Source of the DNA: an uncultured Eubacteriales bacterium
Lineage (GTDB): Bacteria > Bacillota > Clostridia > Oscillospirales > Acutalibacteraceae
DNA length: 64,000 nt
Direction: 5' to 3'
Assembly (NCBI GenBank): GCA_910584745.1
Contig: CAJUDG010000001.1
Location: 62,001-126,000, forward strand
Shown here: positions 7,584-15,205 of the stretch, piece by piece
How the letters are laid out: each line of letters begins with the position of its first letter
How positions within the stretch are numbered: position 1 is the first letter of the stretch
Translations under genes and position numbers: made by a program
The notes under the pieces: model-generated
The model's input: only the letters and a program-made list of their open reading frames with translations
What the model was told of the DNA's origin: nothing
Databases searched by the model: none

Positions 7584-9023
7584 TTACTCATAGGACTTGA
7601 TGAACTCTATATTGTATACCTCCGTGTCCGACAGCACCGAGCTGTCAAAGTTCTCCGGCGCGATATACCCGTTATACCACGACTGGGCCTGGAAATAGCT
7701 TCGGATATCCGGGTCGTTGAACATTCTGCCGTGCCGGGCGTATATCTCGTTGCGGGCCATGGACAGCTGCCAGGAGGAGAGCCCCGCAATGTCGGCATAG
7801 GTCAGCCGGCGGGAGGAGCTCTGTGGGATCATGTACCCGGAATAGGTCACCACCGAGCCGGAGTTCCCCACGTTCTGGGAGATGCCGTTAAGGCCGTCCT
7901 CATACTGCTTTAAAAACTCCACGTTCTTCTGCTCGATCTCCGTGAATACGGCGGTGGAGAAATCCTCGGGCTCTACGGTGCCCTTATACCAGCTCTGGCT
8001 CTCAAAATAGGTGCGCACGTCCTCGTCCTTGAACTTGCGGCCGTGGCGGGCGAATATCTCGTTGCGGGCCAGCATCATGTCCTGCTTTGTGAAGTTCTGT
8101 ATATCCACATATGTCAATAACCGTTGGCTGCTCTGAGGCAGGATATAGAAGTCGCTCTCCACCGCCTCTGGGGTGGGCTCTGGGGTGGGCGACGGCTCGG
8201 TGCTGGGGCTCTCCTCCGGGACAGCCGCGCCCTTCTTCACGGCGTACACCGTATCCTCTCCGTCCAGGATGCCGGAGGTCATGATAGTAAATATATAGCT
8301 GTCCGTCTCATATACGCACCCGCCCTCTGCCTGCGCGTCAAAGCAGGGCGAATACAGTTTCCCGGCCTCCTCCGCGGACAGGCCGCACATCTCCGGGAAG
8401 ATATTATCCAGCGTGGTCGCCAGGCCCAAGGGCTGGCTCCTGACCTCCGGGCCCGGACCGGCAAAGATAAAGCCGGCCTCCTGACCGAAGCTCCTGAAGA
8501 GATAGGTCCTGCTGCCGTCGTACTCCTCCCCGAAATCATAGCCATCTGTGGCAAGCTCCTCAAAGGTCATGTCAAGGCCCCTGAGATAGTCAAAATCCGG
8601 GTCCTCCCCCGCCGCAGCGGAGAACGAAGCTGGCAGGTCCGAGGATGTCTCAGGGCCGCCGATGGAACTGGGCGAGACGCCCTCATCGCCGCCAAAGGGT
8701 CCAAAGTTCAGAAAGCCCATAAAGAACAGCGCCGCAGCCGCCGCTATCCCCAGAACCACAACGCCGCAGACCACCCCGACGACAATGGCTGCGGTCTTGC
8801 TGCCGCCCCGCTTTCCCCCGCCGTTATTGGGTGCATACACGTTCCCATAGGCCGGGGGCATATTATTCTGGAACGTCTGGGGCTGCACCGCCGGGGGAGT
8901 GTTCTGCACAGCCGGCTGCTGGACCGCCGCAGGGCCGTTCTGAGCCGCCGGCGTGCCGCAGACCGAGCAGAACCGGTCGCCGTCTTTGATGGGATTGCCG
9001 CATTTAGCACAAAAACCTGCCAT
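7584..9023 (-). CDS. Zinc-ribbon membrane protein with two extracellular YARHG domains
   Basis: I take the ATG at 9023 (479 residues), because the protein then begins MAGFCAKCGNPIKDGDRFC, a CxxC..CxxC zinc ribbon; the longer frame to 9152 is upstream sequence. Next come a proline/alanine/glutamine-rich linker (about 25-80), one transmembrane helix (about 85-115), an acidic middle region and a proline-rich spacer. Two YARHG domains (about 300-350 and 425-475; RNEIFARHGRKF and RNEIYARHGRMF) complete it. YARHG domains are presumed cell-wall or ligand-binding modules on the outer face. This zinc-ribbon plus helix plus YARHG layout is common in clostridia; no function is established. Confidence 0.85.
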   Translation of the reverse strand: MAGFCAKCGNPIKDGDRFCSVCGTPAAQNGPAAVQQPAVQNTPPAVQPQTFQNNMPPAYGNVYAPNNGGGKRGGSKTAAIVVGVVCGVVVLGIAAAAALFFMGFLNFGPFGGDEGVSPSSIGGPETSSDLPASFSAAAGEDPDFDYLRGLDMTFEELATDGYDFGEEYDGSRTYLFRSFGQEAGFIFAGPGPEVRSQPLGLATTLDNIFPEMCGLSAEEAGKLYSPCFDAQAEGGCVYETDSYIFTIMTSGILDGEDTVYAVKKGAAVPEESPSTEPSPTPEPTPEAVESDFYILPQSSQRLLTYVDIQNFTKQDMMLARNEIFARHGRKFKDEDVRTYFESQSWYKGTVEPEDFSTAVFTEIEQKNVEFLKQYEDGLNGISQNVGNSGSVVTYSGYMIPQSSSRRLTYADIAGLSSWQLSMARNEIYARHGRMFNDPDIRSYFQAQSWYNGYIAPENFDSSVLSDTEVYNIEFIKSYE

Positions 9024-9360
9024 AAAAAAATTCCACCTCTCTGAATATCCGAAGCATCCTGCCAAAATTATACCATATCCTCCCCTGTTTGACAATATAG
9101 GAAATCCGGCTTTGGGGAAAAAACGAAAAAGCTTGTTAAAATAAAAATCCAATAAAATTCACCGGCAGTTCAGAAAATCTTAATAATTTTAGGGTACTAT
9201 AACATCGTGGCAGGCAGAGCCACAAACGACTCTTTTTCATCATATCCTCATTTTTAACTCCTTACTTCCTCTTTAAGAGGGCCGTCCCGATCCGGGACGG
9301 CCCTCTGCTTTGCCTGAAAGCTCCTGTTTTCCCGCCCGCAGAAAAAATCAAAAAAGGGGC
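9024..9360. other. Intergenic region with a strong GC hairpin
   Basis: No coding region is seen. It holds a 13-bp perfect stem, AGAGGGCCGTCCC (9276-9288) with GGGACGGCCCTCT (9294-9306), and a smaller GTGGC/GCCAC stem (9208-9224) followed by a T-rich stretch. The large stem resembles a factor-independent terminator, but no gene on either strand clearly needs it; a small RNA between about 9180 and 9306 is possible. Confidence 0.5.
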
Positions 9361-9389
9361 TTGACATTTCGCCTGATACGAGTTATAAT
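9361..9389 (+). promoter_or_regulatory. Promoter of the tRNA-Thr / tRNA-Tyr unit
   Basis: Perfect TTGACA (9361-9366) and TATAAT (9384-9389), 17 bases apart, 21 bases before the first tRNA. Confidence 0.9.
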
Positions 9390-9409
9390 AAACAAGCGCT
9401 GAGAGAGCT

Positions 9410-9485
9410 GCTGGTGTAGCTCAGTTGGTAGAGCAGCTGATTTGTAATCAGCAGGTCAGGGGTTCGAGTCCGTTCACCAGCTCCA
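9410..9485 (+). tRNA. tRNA-Thr (anticodon TGT)
   Basis: 76 bases including encoded CCA. Acceptor arms GCTGGTG and CACCAGC pair; the anticodon stem-loop CTGATTTGTAATCAG presents TGT; the T arm carries GGTTCGAGTCC. All standard cloverleaf parts are present. Confidence 0.96.
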
Positions 9486-9547
9486 AACTGGGCGGTCCGG
9501 CCCGAGGATGAGGCCGGACAAGCCTTGTATAAAATTTCATAATTTAT

Positions 9548-9632
9548 GGGGGAGTTCCCGAGTGGCCAAAGGGGGCAGACTGTAAATCTGTTGTCGACGA
9601 CTTCAGTGGTTCGAATCCACTCTCCCCCACCA
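9548..9632 (+). tRNA. tRNA-Tyr (anticodon GTA)
   Basis: 85 bases including encoded CCA. Acceptor GGGGGAG pairs with CTCCCCC; the anticodon stem-loop CAGACTGTAAATCTG presents GTA; a long variable arm (class II) is followed by T-arm GGTTCGAATCC. It is the last host gene before mobile element A. I found no copy of its 3' end at the element's far side, so use of this tRNA as the integration site is not proven. Confidence 0.96.
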
Positions 9633-9642
9633 TTGACAAGGC

Positions 9643-9689
9643 CCTGCATAAAATGTGCAGGACTTTTGTTATATATTTACAAAAGTCCT
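9643..9689 (+). terminator. tRNA-unit terminator with a second 11-bp hairpin
   Basis: CCTGCA/TGCAGG (9643-9648, 9656-9661) is followed by ACTTTTGTT, a plausible terminator. Directly overlapping is AGGACTTTTGT (9659-9669) with ACAAAAGTCCT (9679-9689), a perfect 11-bp stem. The two stems share bases 9659-9661, so they are mutually exclusive. Confidence 0.6.
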
Positions 9690-9796
9690 TGGGCACTAAC
9701 TTGATTTGGGTACTGCATATCAAAGTGGATGTTGCGGATAAATTTCCAGCTTGCTTTTCGTGCTGGCTCTGCTCGGATTTGCCCGCTTTCTGTCCT

Positions 9797-10007
9797 GACC
9801 CACACCGTGACCCACATGCGGAAACGGCCAGAAATAATCGGAGAGGTCTGGATGTGATTTTGACCCACACCGTGGTCTCGCCTGCCGGCTCGGTCGGTTC
9901 GCAGCTTGTCTGCCACTGGCAGACGCTCACCCCACACGCGGAAATAAACGGAAATGGCTGGATACCTCCGGGTAGGAAGTTCCAGCCGTTTTTGCTTGCT
10001 GACCCAC
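9797..10007. repeat. GACCCACAC repeats and hairpin at integrase end of element A
   Basis: GACCCACAC occurs at 9797-9805 and 9862-9870, with near copies at 9809 (GACCCACAT) and about 10001 (GACCCACTT). The same repeats lie downstream of the other two integrase copies (24299, 24311, 24383; 29759, 29771, 29843). Short direct repeats at this position are typical of arm-type binding sites for the integrase N-terminal domain. A GGCTGGA (9956-9962) / TCCAGCC (9981-9987) stem, conserved in all three copies, followed by a T-run, looks like a terminator. Confidence 0.55.
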
Positions 10008-10009
10008 TT

Positions 10010-11164
10010 TCACATGACCTTGTCCATAAAATTTCCCATCTTTTCGGCGGCTTGCTCCTGCTTTTGGCGGGTGGCGTGGGTGTAGGTTCTCAGCGTGAAT
10101 CCGGCGTCGTAGTGGCCCAGCATGGAGGAAACGGTTTTCACATCTACGCCGTTTTGGAGTGCGGCGGTCGCAAAAGTGTGACGAAGTGCGTGAAAATTTA
10201 TATAACTCAATCCTGCTGATTTTAATATGCGTTTGTGGAGCGTTACTATCGAGTCGGGGTAGTACATCTCGCCGGTGCGTGTCGAAGGGAACATATATGG
10301 ATTATCCGGGTGTTTGAGGTGTTCCCTTTGGAGTAATTCCACGGCTTTTTGCGGTATTGACACCAGCCTTACGGAAGTTTCCGTCTTGGGACGAGTGATA
10401 ACGATATTGCCGTTCTCGTCGCGGGTAGCCTGTTTGCTCACGCTAATTGTCTGGTTTTCAACGTCCAGGTCTGACCAGAGGAGAGCAACCAGCTCGCCTT
10501 TGCGTAATCCGCTCACCAGTTCTAGGTAGAACATGGGCAGGACGTGGCGGCGGTCAGCCTCGCCAAGATAGGCTTTCATGTCCTCGGCGGGGAGAAACTT
10601 CATCTCTTTTTTCTCCAGCTTGGGAGCGATGCAGTCTGCCGTGGGGTTGCGCTGGATAAGGCGTTCCTTGACAGCCCTGTCCAAAGCGTTGTGGAGCATG
10701 AGGTGGATGCCTCGCACGGTGGAGGCACTCAGGCCGGGAGACTTTTCTTTCTGGACTTCTCGTAGCCTACCGTTTTCGCGGAGGTCTTGATATAATTTTT
10801 GCAGGTCGCGCCCGGTCAATTTGTTCAGCTTGATATCACCAATTCTTGGGTTTACGTGTAGTTCTATGCTCCGGCGGTAGTATTCTGCGGTGGATACCCG
10901 CACGTTAGGTTTGGCATAAAGCGCGTACCAATTGGTGAGCCATGAACCTACTGTGTAATCGTCGGAGCGGGCTACGTCCAAATCCTTGGTATCGTCCATC
11001 GCCACAGCCAGCTTTTCCTTAACCTCTGCCTGTGTTTTGCCGAGCACGTTTTTGATAATGCGCTTGCCAGTAACTGAGTCGTAACCAGCCGTGTAGCGGC
11101 CTTCCCACCTGCCGTCCTTGCGCTTGCGTATGTTGCCTTCACCGTTTGCTCGTTTTTTTGCCAT
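10010..11164 (-). CDS. Tyrosine site-specific integrase, element A
   Basis: A 384-residue phage/Tn916-type integrase. It has an N-terminal arm-binding domain (KKRANGEGNIRKRKDGRWEG, residues 3-22), a SAM-like core-binding domain (about 70-165), and a C-terminal catalytic domain. The domain shows the expected residues: Arg in SGLRKGEL, His and Arg in HALRHTFATAA, His in MLGHYDAG and the nucleophile Tyr in RTYTHA. The start is ATG 11164 with AAAGGAGG upstream; the frame open to 11251 is not needed. Nearly identical to the element B integrase and to the ends of the broken element C copy. It should catalyse integration and, with the excisionase at 13.4 kb, excision. Confidence 0.95.
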   Translation of the reverse strand: MAKKRANGEGNIRKRKDGRWEGRYTAGYDSVTGKRIIKNVLGKTQAEVKEKLAVAMDDTKDLDVARSDDYTVGSWLTNWYALYAKPNVRVSTAEYYRRSIELHVNPRIGDIKLNKLTGRDLQKLYQDLRENGRLREVQKEKSPGLSASTVRGIHLMLHNALDRAVKERLIQRNPTADCIAPKLEKKEMKFLPAEDMKAYLGEADRRHVLPMFYLELVSGLRKGELVALLWSDLDVENQTISVSKQATRDENGNIVITRPKTETSVRLVSIPQKAVELLQREHLKHPDNPYMFPSTRTGEMYYPDSIVTLHKRILKSAGLSYINFHALRHTFATAALQNGVDVKTVSSMLGHYDAGFTLRTYTHATRQKQEQAAEKMGNFMDKVM

Positions 11165-11236
11165 AAACTGGCCTCCTTTCCTGACCCCAACACTACCACA
11201 TATTGTGGGTCTATGTCCAGAGATTTTTTTGCTGTA

Positions 11237-11263
11237 TTCTTTGTTATGCAACTCAAATTTTGA
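11237..11263. repeat. Att-like motif S1 (divergent), upstream of integrase A
   Basis: TTCTTTGTTATGCAACTC followed by AAATTTTGA. It shares both ends with the motif at 14686 and 24222 but differs in the middle. An almost identical copy lies upstream of the element C integrase (30566). Confidence 0.55.
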
Positions 11264-11275
11264 AATACCATTTGT

Positions 11276-12280
11276 CTACATATTGTAATCGTATCCATAA
11301 TCCTCCCCACTGAACCTCTGCCCATGAGCCAACTTCTTCAGCGCTTCACGGCTGCGCTGCTTGCTTTCTGACCATGTCGGGATAGACGGCAGCTCTGGCG
11401 CATCCACGGCCTGCTCCAGATAGCGACCAAACTCAATTGCATTGTACGCAACTTCACCCATCCAACCTTCTTCCGGCTCCTCGCTGCCCGGTGAAAAACC
11501 GAATACCTGCCGGAAGGCAAACAGCATTTCCAGGTTCTGCTTGAGGAAAGTTTCGTCATGTAAACTGCTGTCCCGACACCGCCGACCCTCCGGTGTGATG
11601 AAGGTGATGTGTTTTCTGGTGTCCGACCACACTACTTCATACCCCTCTTGTTCCATATTCAGCATGAATGTTTCTCTGTCGAAAGCGTACTCCAGCGCCT
11701 CGTTTATCGCGTGGATCAAATCCAATTTCCAACTCTCGCCGCGCAAACCAGCCTGATACTCCCCAGGTTTCATGCGCTTTTTCTTTTCGTGCCGCTTTGC
11801 TTTTTCCAAAACTGACAGCCCATGTTTCAGACAAATCTCATCGTTCACGTTACGATGCGCCTGCAAGTCGGCAGCGTTCTGGTGTAGCTTTTTGCCGTCA
11901 ATGCAGTTGACGGAGTTCACAACCAGGTGGTTATGCAGGTGACCAGTATCCAAGTGAGTGGCAATCACAACTTCGAAATCAGGAAATTCCCTCGCTGCAA
12001 ATTCCAAACCGATGGCGTTTACCTCCTGTGGGGTGAGGTCATCCTCTGCTGGGAACGACTGCACGAAATGATAAAACTGCCGCCCGTTTGTCTTATGAAA
12101 ACGCCTTTTGGTGGTCATCATTTCAGTGAAAGCACACTGAGGAACGCAGTTGTGGCCTACCACAAATTTCAAATTTCCCCACTTGGTTTTACAATCCTGC
12201 GCTACATATTTCAGAACACCCTGCATCGCACCAGCCGTCTGCTTTCTATTTCTATTTCTAATTGCAATGAACGTCGCCAT
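11276..12280 (-). CDS. Relaxase/mobilization nuclease (MOBP-type), element A
   Basis: A 334-residue protein with the relaxase domain at its N-terminal half. It shows a candidate catalytic Tyr region (GVLKYVAQDC), a FPAEDD/LTPQEV segment and the metal-binding triad THLDTGHLHNHLVVNSVN (about residues 107-124). Such enzymes nick oriT and attach to the DNA 5' end for transfer. It starts within the stop of mobC (TGATG arrangement), so the two are translationally coupled. Shorter than many MOBP relaxases and without a helicase or primase domain. Its homologue in element C is very similar. Confidence 0.9.
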   Translation of the reverse strand: MATFIAIRNRNRKQTAGAMQGVLKYVAQDCKTKWGNLKFVVGHNCVPQCAFTEMMTTKRRFHKTNGRQFYHFVQSFPAEDDLTPQEVNAIGLEFAAREFPDFEVVIATHLDTGHLHNHLVVNSVNCIDGKKLHQNAADLQAHRNVNDEICLKHGLSVLEKAKRHEKKKRMKPGEYQAGLRGESWKLDLIHAINEALEYAFDRETFMLNMEQEGYEVVWSDTRKHITFITPEGRRCRDSSLHDETFLKQNLEMLFAFRQVFGFSPGSEEPEEGWMGEVAYNAIEFGRYLEQAVDAPELPSIPTWSESKQRSREALKKLAHGQRFSGEDYGYDYNM

Positions 12281-12591
12281 CATTCCACCTCCCCCGTAAT
12301 TCGCTCAAGCTGTGAGCAGATATCCGTGTATGCCGTTATCAATTCTTCGCCCTGCACCACATTGATTCGACCCATATTTGCCAGCGTAGCCAGCTGGTTG
12401 AGGTTGCGGCCCTGGGCTTTAAGCTCCGAAAGGATTTCGCCTAACCCATCCACCTGGATGATCTCCTTGCCCAAAGCACACCGAATAATGTAGTCTGTCA
12501 TAGTCATTTTTGCCCTCTTAGCCCGCTTCTGAATTGCTGCTTTTTCGCACGGCGTAAGCCTTGCAGTAATAATACTGGTTTTCTTTTTCAG
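12280..12591 (-). CDS. MobC-like relaxosome accessory protein, element A (unusual start)
   Basis: About 103 residues if translation begins at CTG 12591. From ATG 12507 it would be only 75 residues and lose the first part of the ribbon-helix-helix segment (TARLTPCEKAAIQKRA). The element C homologue begins with ATG two codons into the same stretch; here that codon is AAG. AAGGAG lies about 11 bases before the CTG. MobC proteins bind oriT and assist the relaxase. The conserved middle ALGKEI..LSELKAQGRNLNQLA matches the MobC family. Confidence 0.78.
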   Translation of the reverse strand: MKKKTSIITARLTPCEKAAIQKRAKRAKMTMTDYIIRCALGKEIIQVDGLGEILSELKAQGRNLNQLATLANMGRINVVQGEELITAYTDICSQLERITGEVE

Positions 12592-12613
12592 AATAAATCA
12601 CACTCCTTTTTAT

Positions 12614-12733
12614 GTGTCCTTGCCCTTGAAACTCCCCCTTTAGGGGGCCGGGGGGAGAGCCGGTTTCCCGGCTCCTGCGTCCGGCGTATAGCCGGATGCT
12701 ATGCTTGCCCTGCCCTGCCCAAGGGCAGGTTTT
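12614..12733. promoter_or_regulatory. Candidate origin of transfer (oriT), element A
   Basis: A non-coding GC-rich stretch directly upstream of mobC, almost unchanged in element C (31938-32052). It contains four inverted repeats in a row: CCCCCT/AGGGGG (12634-12647), GAGCCGG/CCGGCTC (12657-12674), TCCGGC/GCCGGA (12680-12696) and CCTGCCC/GGGCAGG (12714-12729). Position next to relaxase genes and conservation beyond that of the flanking non-coding DNA suggest oriT. The nick site is not identified. Confidence 0.55.
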
Positions 12734-12807
12734 CTGTGCCCTTCACCCTTTCATCCCCGGAAATAAGGCTGGGAAAGCCATGACTCTGCCCCTCTCCCAA
12801 AAAGCCC

Positions 12808-12905
12808 TCACAAATCGCCACAAATGCCCCGCAACGGCGCTCTGGGCAGGTTGTCGCTTACTTCCTCGACTCCGGCCCAAATCGCCCAACACGGCCCGCA
12901 CAGGG
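12808..12905. repeat. Block R1 (about 100 bp, four copies in window)
   Basis: Contains CACAAATCGCCACAAATGCC and later CTTCCTCGAC, GGCCCAAATCGCCC and ACACGGCCC. Similar blocks lie at 14865, 32124 and 34411. Here it sits just past the end of the HTH gene. Confidence 0.6.
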
Positions 12906-12916
12906 TCAGCAAGCGC

Positions 12917-13279
12917 TTACCTTGACAGTTGGCACTCGTTGTGATGTTTGACCGCTCCATGAATGGGAAGAATCGTGAAAATCAAGTTGCCATTACGAAC
13001 CTGCCCGCAGGAACTTTCATACGTTGTTGGCTCTGTCAAAATTAAAGTTTTATACTCCAGCTCCTGCACATATTTCTGCACCGTGTTCCGACTCATACCC
13101 ACCGCCTGACCGATTGTCTTATAGCTGGGCCAGCACTTATGAGACTTTCTGTCTTCGCAGTACATGAGGTATGCGTATACAACAATCTCACCTGTGGACA
13201 ACCCTAAACTGAAAATGGCATTAGGCAGAGGAAAGAAGTTCTTTGCTCCGCTGCATGATGCTTTCAAAAAATTATTCAT
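12917..13279 (-). CDS. Helix-turn-helix protein (HTH_36 type), element A
   Basis: A 120-residue protein with a winged helix-turn-helix: MYCEDRKSHKCWPSYKTIG then QAVGMSRNTVQKYVQELE (about residues 45-85). This WPSYKTIA..NTVQKYI pattern is typical of the HTH_36 group, found in replication initiators and regulators of mobile elements. It overlaps the excisionase gene by 8 bases and lies between it and the candidate oriT, so it may be a replication or copy regulator of the excised form. No initiator catalytic domain is present. Confidence 0.8.
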   Translation of the reverse strand: MNNFLKASCSGAKNFFPLPNAIFSLGLSTGEIVVYAYLMYCEDRKSHKCWPSYKTIGQAVGMSRNTVQKYVQELEYKTLILTEPTTYESSCGQVRNGNLIFTILPIHGAVKHHNECQLSR

Positions 13280-13487
13280 GGCGCGTACCTCCCGTCTGTT
13301 CTTCGATCCATACGAAAAATTTTTCTTTAGGAACTACCAAGCGCGAACCAATTTTCACCACTGGAAAGCCCTCTTGGTGCAATAATTCATAGGTACCCGC
13401 CATCGAGATTCCCAGCACCTGCGCTATTGTTTTCGCGCTCAAAAACAGTGGCAGTTCATCATAACTTTTGAAAGTTGACTGTTTCAA
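13272..13487 (-). CDS. Excisionase-family DNA-binding protein, element A
   Basis: About 71 residues with a MerR/Xis-like HTH (FLSAKTIAQVLGISMAGTYE, then GFPVVKIGSRLVVPKEKF), the usual form of excisionases. I place the start at TTG 13487, eight bases after GGAG; the homologue in element C has GTG at the same codon, and the GTG at 13496 would overlap the ribosome binding site. It likely directs the integrase toward excision. Confidence 0.82.
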   Translation of the reverse strand: MKQSTFKSYDELPLFLSAKTIAQVLGISMAGTYELLHQEGFPVVKIGSRLVVPKEKFFVWIEEQTGGTRHE

Positions 13488-13512
13488 TTCAACCACTCCT
13501 TTTGAGTTTCTG

Positions 13513-13541
13513 TTGACATTTTGTTTTCCATCAGCTACAAT
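13513..13541 (+). promoter_or_regulatory. Promoter of the zinc-finger gene, element A
   Basis: TTGACA (13513-13518) and TACAAT (13536-13541), 17 bases apart, facing the gene at 13632. The stretch is identical in element C (32831-32859). Confidence 0.8.
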
Positions 13542-13631
13542 ATTCTAACAGCGTGTTCTCTCGATTACAATACTTTCTGAGCGGAATAGGTAAATGTCGT
13601 TTCTGAATCGGTAACAAGGAGAGCGAACGTC

Positions 13632-14675
13632 ATGAGTTACTTCGACCAGTTCTCAATTTACTTCTCGGGAGATACTTTGCTTGCGGGCAACCGCAAGTAT
13701 CATCTTGGCGAAATCACAACGGAATTTCTTGATCTTCCAACTGACTTTTTCAAGAGCTTACATAGCAAGGCAGAGGAGTTTGCCCCCGCCGCTAGAGAAA
13801 TGTTTGCAAGCAAAAATGAAAAAGCCGCTCCCGCTGTGCAGGAAAGGCTCAATGCAGTTTTCGATTTGCTGATTGACCTGCCGCCCTACCGCGATATAGG
13901 CATCGACATTTTTACATCGTACCATGCTCTGCCGTTACTTGTAGAGCAACCAGAAAAGTGGAGCGAGGTCATAACCCCGGGCACTGAAGCTGCTCAAGGT
14001 ATGGAACATTTCATCTCAGCGATAGAGAATCTTGCCCATAGCATATTTGCATTTACCACCCAGAGTGACATCATGCTGGAGGAATATTTCGAGCCGCTGA
14101 AGCGCAGAAACGCTGATGCATATGGTTTTGCTTTTGCTACCTACTACAAGAATATGCTAAAGATGCAGCCAATCTTTGCGCCAGAAATCGATTGGGGAGT
14201 AAGCGCAGAGGTCACGCTTAACTTTGTTCCAGCAAACACTTTTGATGGGACAGGCAAGTTTGTGATTGCGGAGCAGATGCAGTTTACCAGCCTTGTGAAC
14301 TTTTTATACGCCGACCTCTACCGTAGCATGATGCACGGCAACTGTCCGCGCCGTTGTCAGAATTGCGGCAGATATTTTCTGCTGACCGCTGGATACAACA
14401 CCTGCTACTGCAACAATATTGCGCCTGGCGAGACCTCACGCACCTGTCGCAAGGTCGGCGCCCATCGTAAAGCAGAAAGAGAAAAAGCCTCCGAGACTCC
14501 CGCTCAGCGGGAATATCGGAGGGCTTATAATCGTCTGAAAATGCAAAAGGCAAGAGGGAAAATCACGGTTGACGAGTGGAATGAGAAAGTCGCGCTGGCG
14601 CAGGAATTGAGGGACTTAGCGGAGCAAGGTCAGCTCTCTGACTTGGAGTTGCGCGACAAACTGAGCGCGCTTTGA
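13632..14675 (+). CDS. Element-borne zinc-finger protein of unknown function (DUF6076-like), element A
   Basis: A 347-residue cytoplasmic protein with no recognised catalytic motif. The N-terminal 230 residues look helical. A compact metal-binding signature follows (about 238-280): CQNCGRYF, CYCNN, then CRKVGAHR. The tail is highly charged (EKASETPAQREYRRAYNRLK). The signature CxxCG..F - C - CxxVGA..R recurs in the element C copy and in a diverged copy at 40 kb. I recall similar proteins being named DUF6076, but this was not searched. Strong own promoter, AAGGAG site, and position at the element's end suggest an element-maintenance or cargo role. Confidence 0.8.
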   Translation: MSYFDQFSIYFSGDTLLAGNRKYHLGEITTEFLDLPTDFFKSLHSKAEEFAPAAREMFASKNEKAAPAVQERLNAVFDLLIDLPPYRDIGIDIFTSYHALPLLVEQPEKWSEVITPGTEAAQGMEHFISAIENLAHSIFAFTTQSDIMLEEYFEPLKRRNADAYGFAFATYYKNMLKMQPIFAPEIDWGVSAEVTLNFVPANTFDGTGKFVIAEQMQFTSLVNFLYADLYRSMMHGNCPRRCQNCGRYFLLTAGYNTCYCNNIAPGETSRTCRKVGAHRKAEREKASETPAQREYRRAYNRLKMQKARGKITVDEWNEKVALAQELRDLAEQGQLSDLELRDKLSAL

Positions 14676-14685
14676 GGAAAGGTTC

Positions 14686-14713
14686 TTCTTTGTTTATGCG
14701 GCGCAGATTTTGA
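14686..14713. repeat. Att-like motif S2, right end of element A
   Basis: TTCTTTGTTTATGCGGCGCA then GATTTTGA, 11 bases after the zinc-finger gene. The same sequence follows the element C zinc-finger gene (34002-34029) and, slightly changed, the 40-kb copy (40947-40973). Confidence 0.65.
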
Positions 14714-15205
14714 ATGCCCGAAATCCAGTCGGCACTGCCGAGTGGTGTCGAAATTGTTTTACCTGCTTGTTTTTCAACCAGTATTTTTGAGCTATCTTAG
14801 GCTGGATAATCCTTCATAATCTTGCATAACCCCGCGCGCTCTTTGTACTGAAGATTGCCGCCCTTCACAAATCGCCACAAATGCCCTCACACGACGTTTT
14901 GGGCCGGGGCCGATAACTTCCTCGACCTTCCGGCCTCAATCGCCCTACACGGCCCTCACAGGGGCCACAAACGCCCATCTCGATATTTTGCGCTCGTTGT
15001 TGTGTTTGACTGCCGCCTGAATGAGGAGAATCATGAAAGAACGGCTACGCTTACACTCCGCGCAATGCAGTACCCCGCCTTGCCGTCCAGCCCATCTACG
15101 GCTTTTTGCACACTACATTGATGCTGTTAAAAAGCACCTGCCTGTCGGACTCTGTATAGAAGTTCCTGCCTTTGCAAACTATTTTCTCCATAACTTGCTC
15201 CCATT
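14714..15205. repeat. Right flank of element A with block R2 and relic of a HTH gene end
   Basis: Without an intact gene. Block R2 (14865-14970) repeats R1, and the following bases to about 15045 (CGCTCGTTGTTGTGTTTGAC and after) resemble the 3' end of the HTH genes of elements A and C. This looks like the remnant of a further, older element beside element A. Nothing else is recognised before the GH78 gene's end at 15206. Confidence 0.5.

Larger units (their letters stand above)
9797..14713. mobile_element. Element A: mobilizable element with tyrosine integrase, relaxase and excisionase
   Basis: Order on the minus strand: integrase, relaxase, MobC, candidate oriT, HTH protein, excisionase; a divergent gene encodes a zinc-finger protein. 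The same set recurs as element C at 29.8-34.0 kb. The right boundary is placed at the att-like motif at 14686-14713, after which host glycan genes follow. The left boundary is uncertain; I use the first integrase-associated GACCCACAC repeat. The element has relaxase but no type IV secretion genes, so it could be mobilized only by a helper, perhaps the conjugative block at 45-59 kb. Confidence 0.75.

Noticed and set aside
9548..9632. tRNA-Tyr as the attB of element A
   Set aside because: No repeat of the tRNA 3' end was found at the right side of element A or elsewhere; the recurring 27-28 bp motif is a better candidate core.
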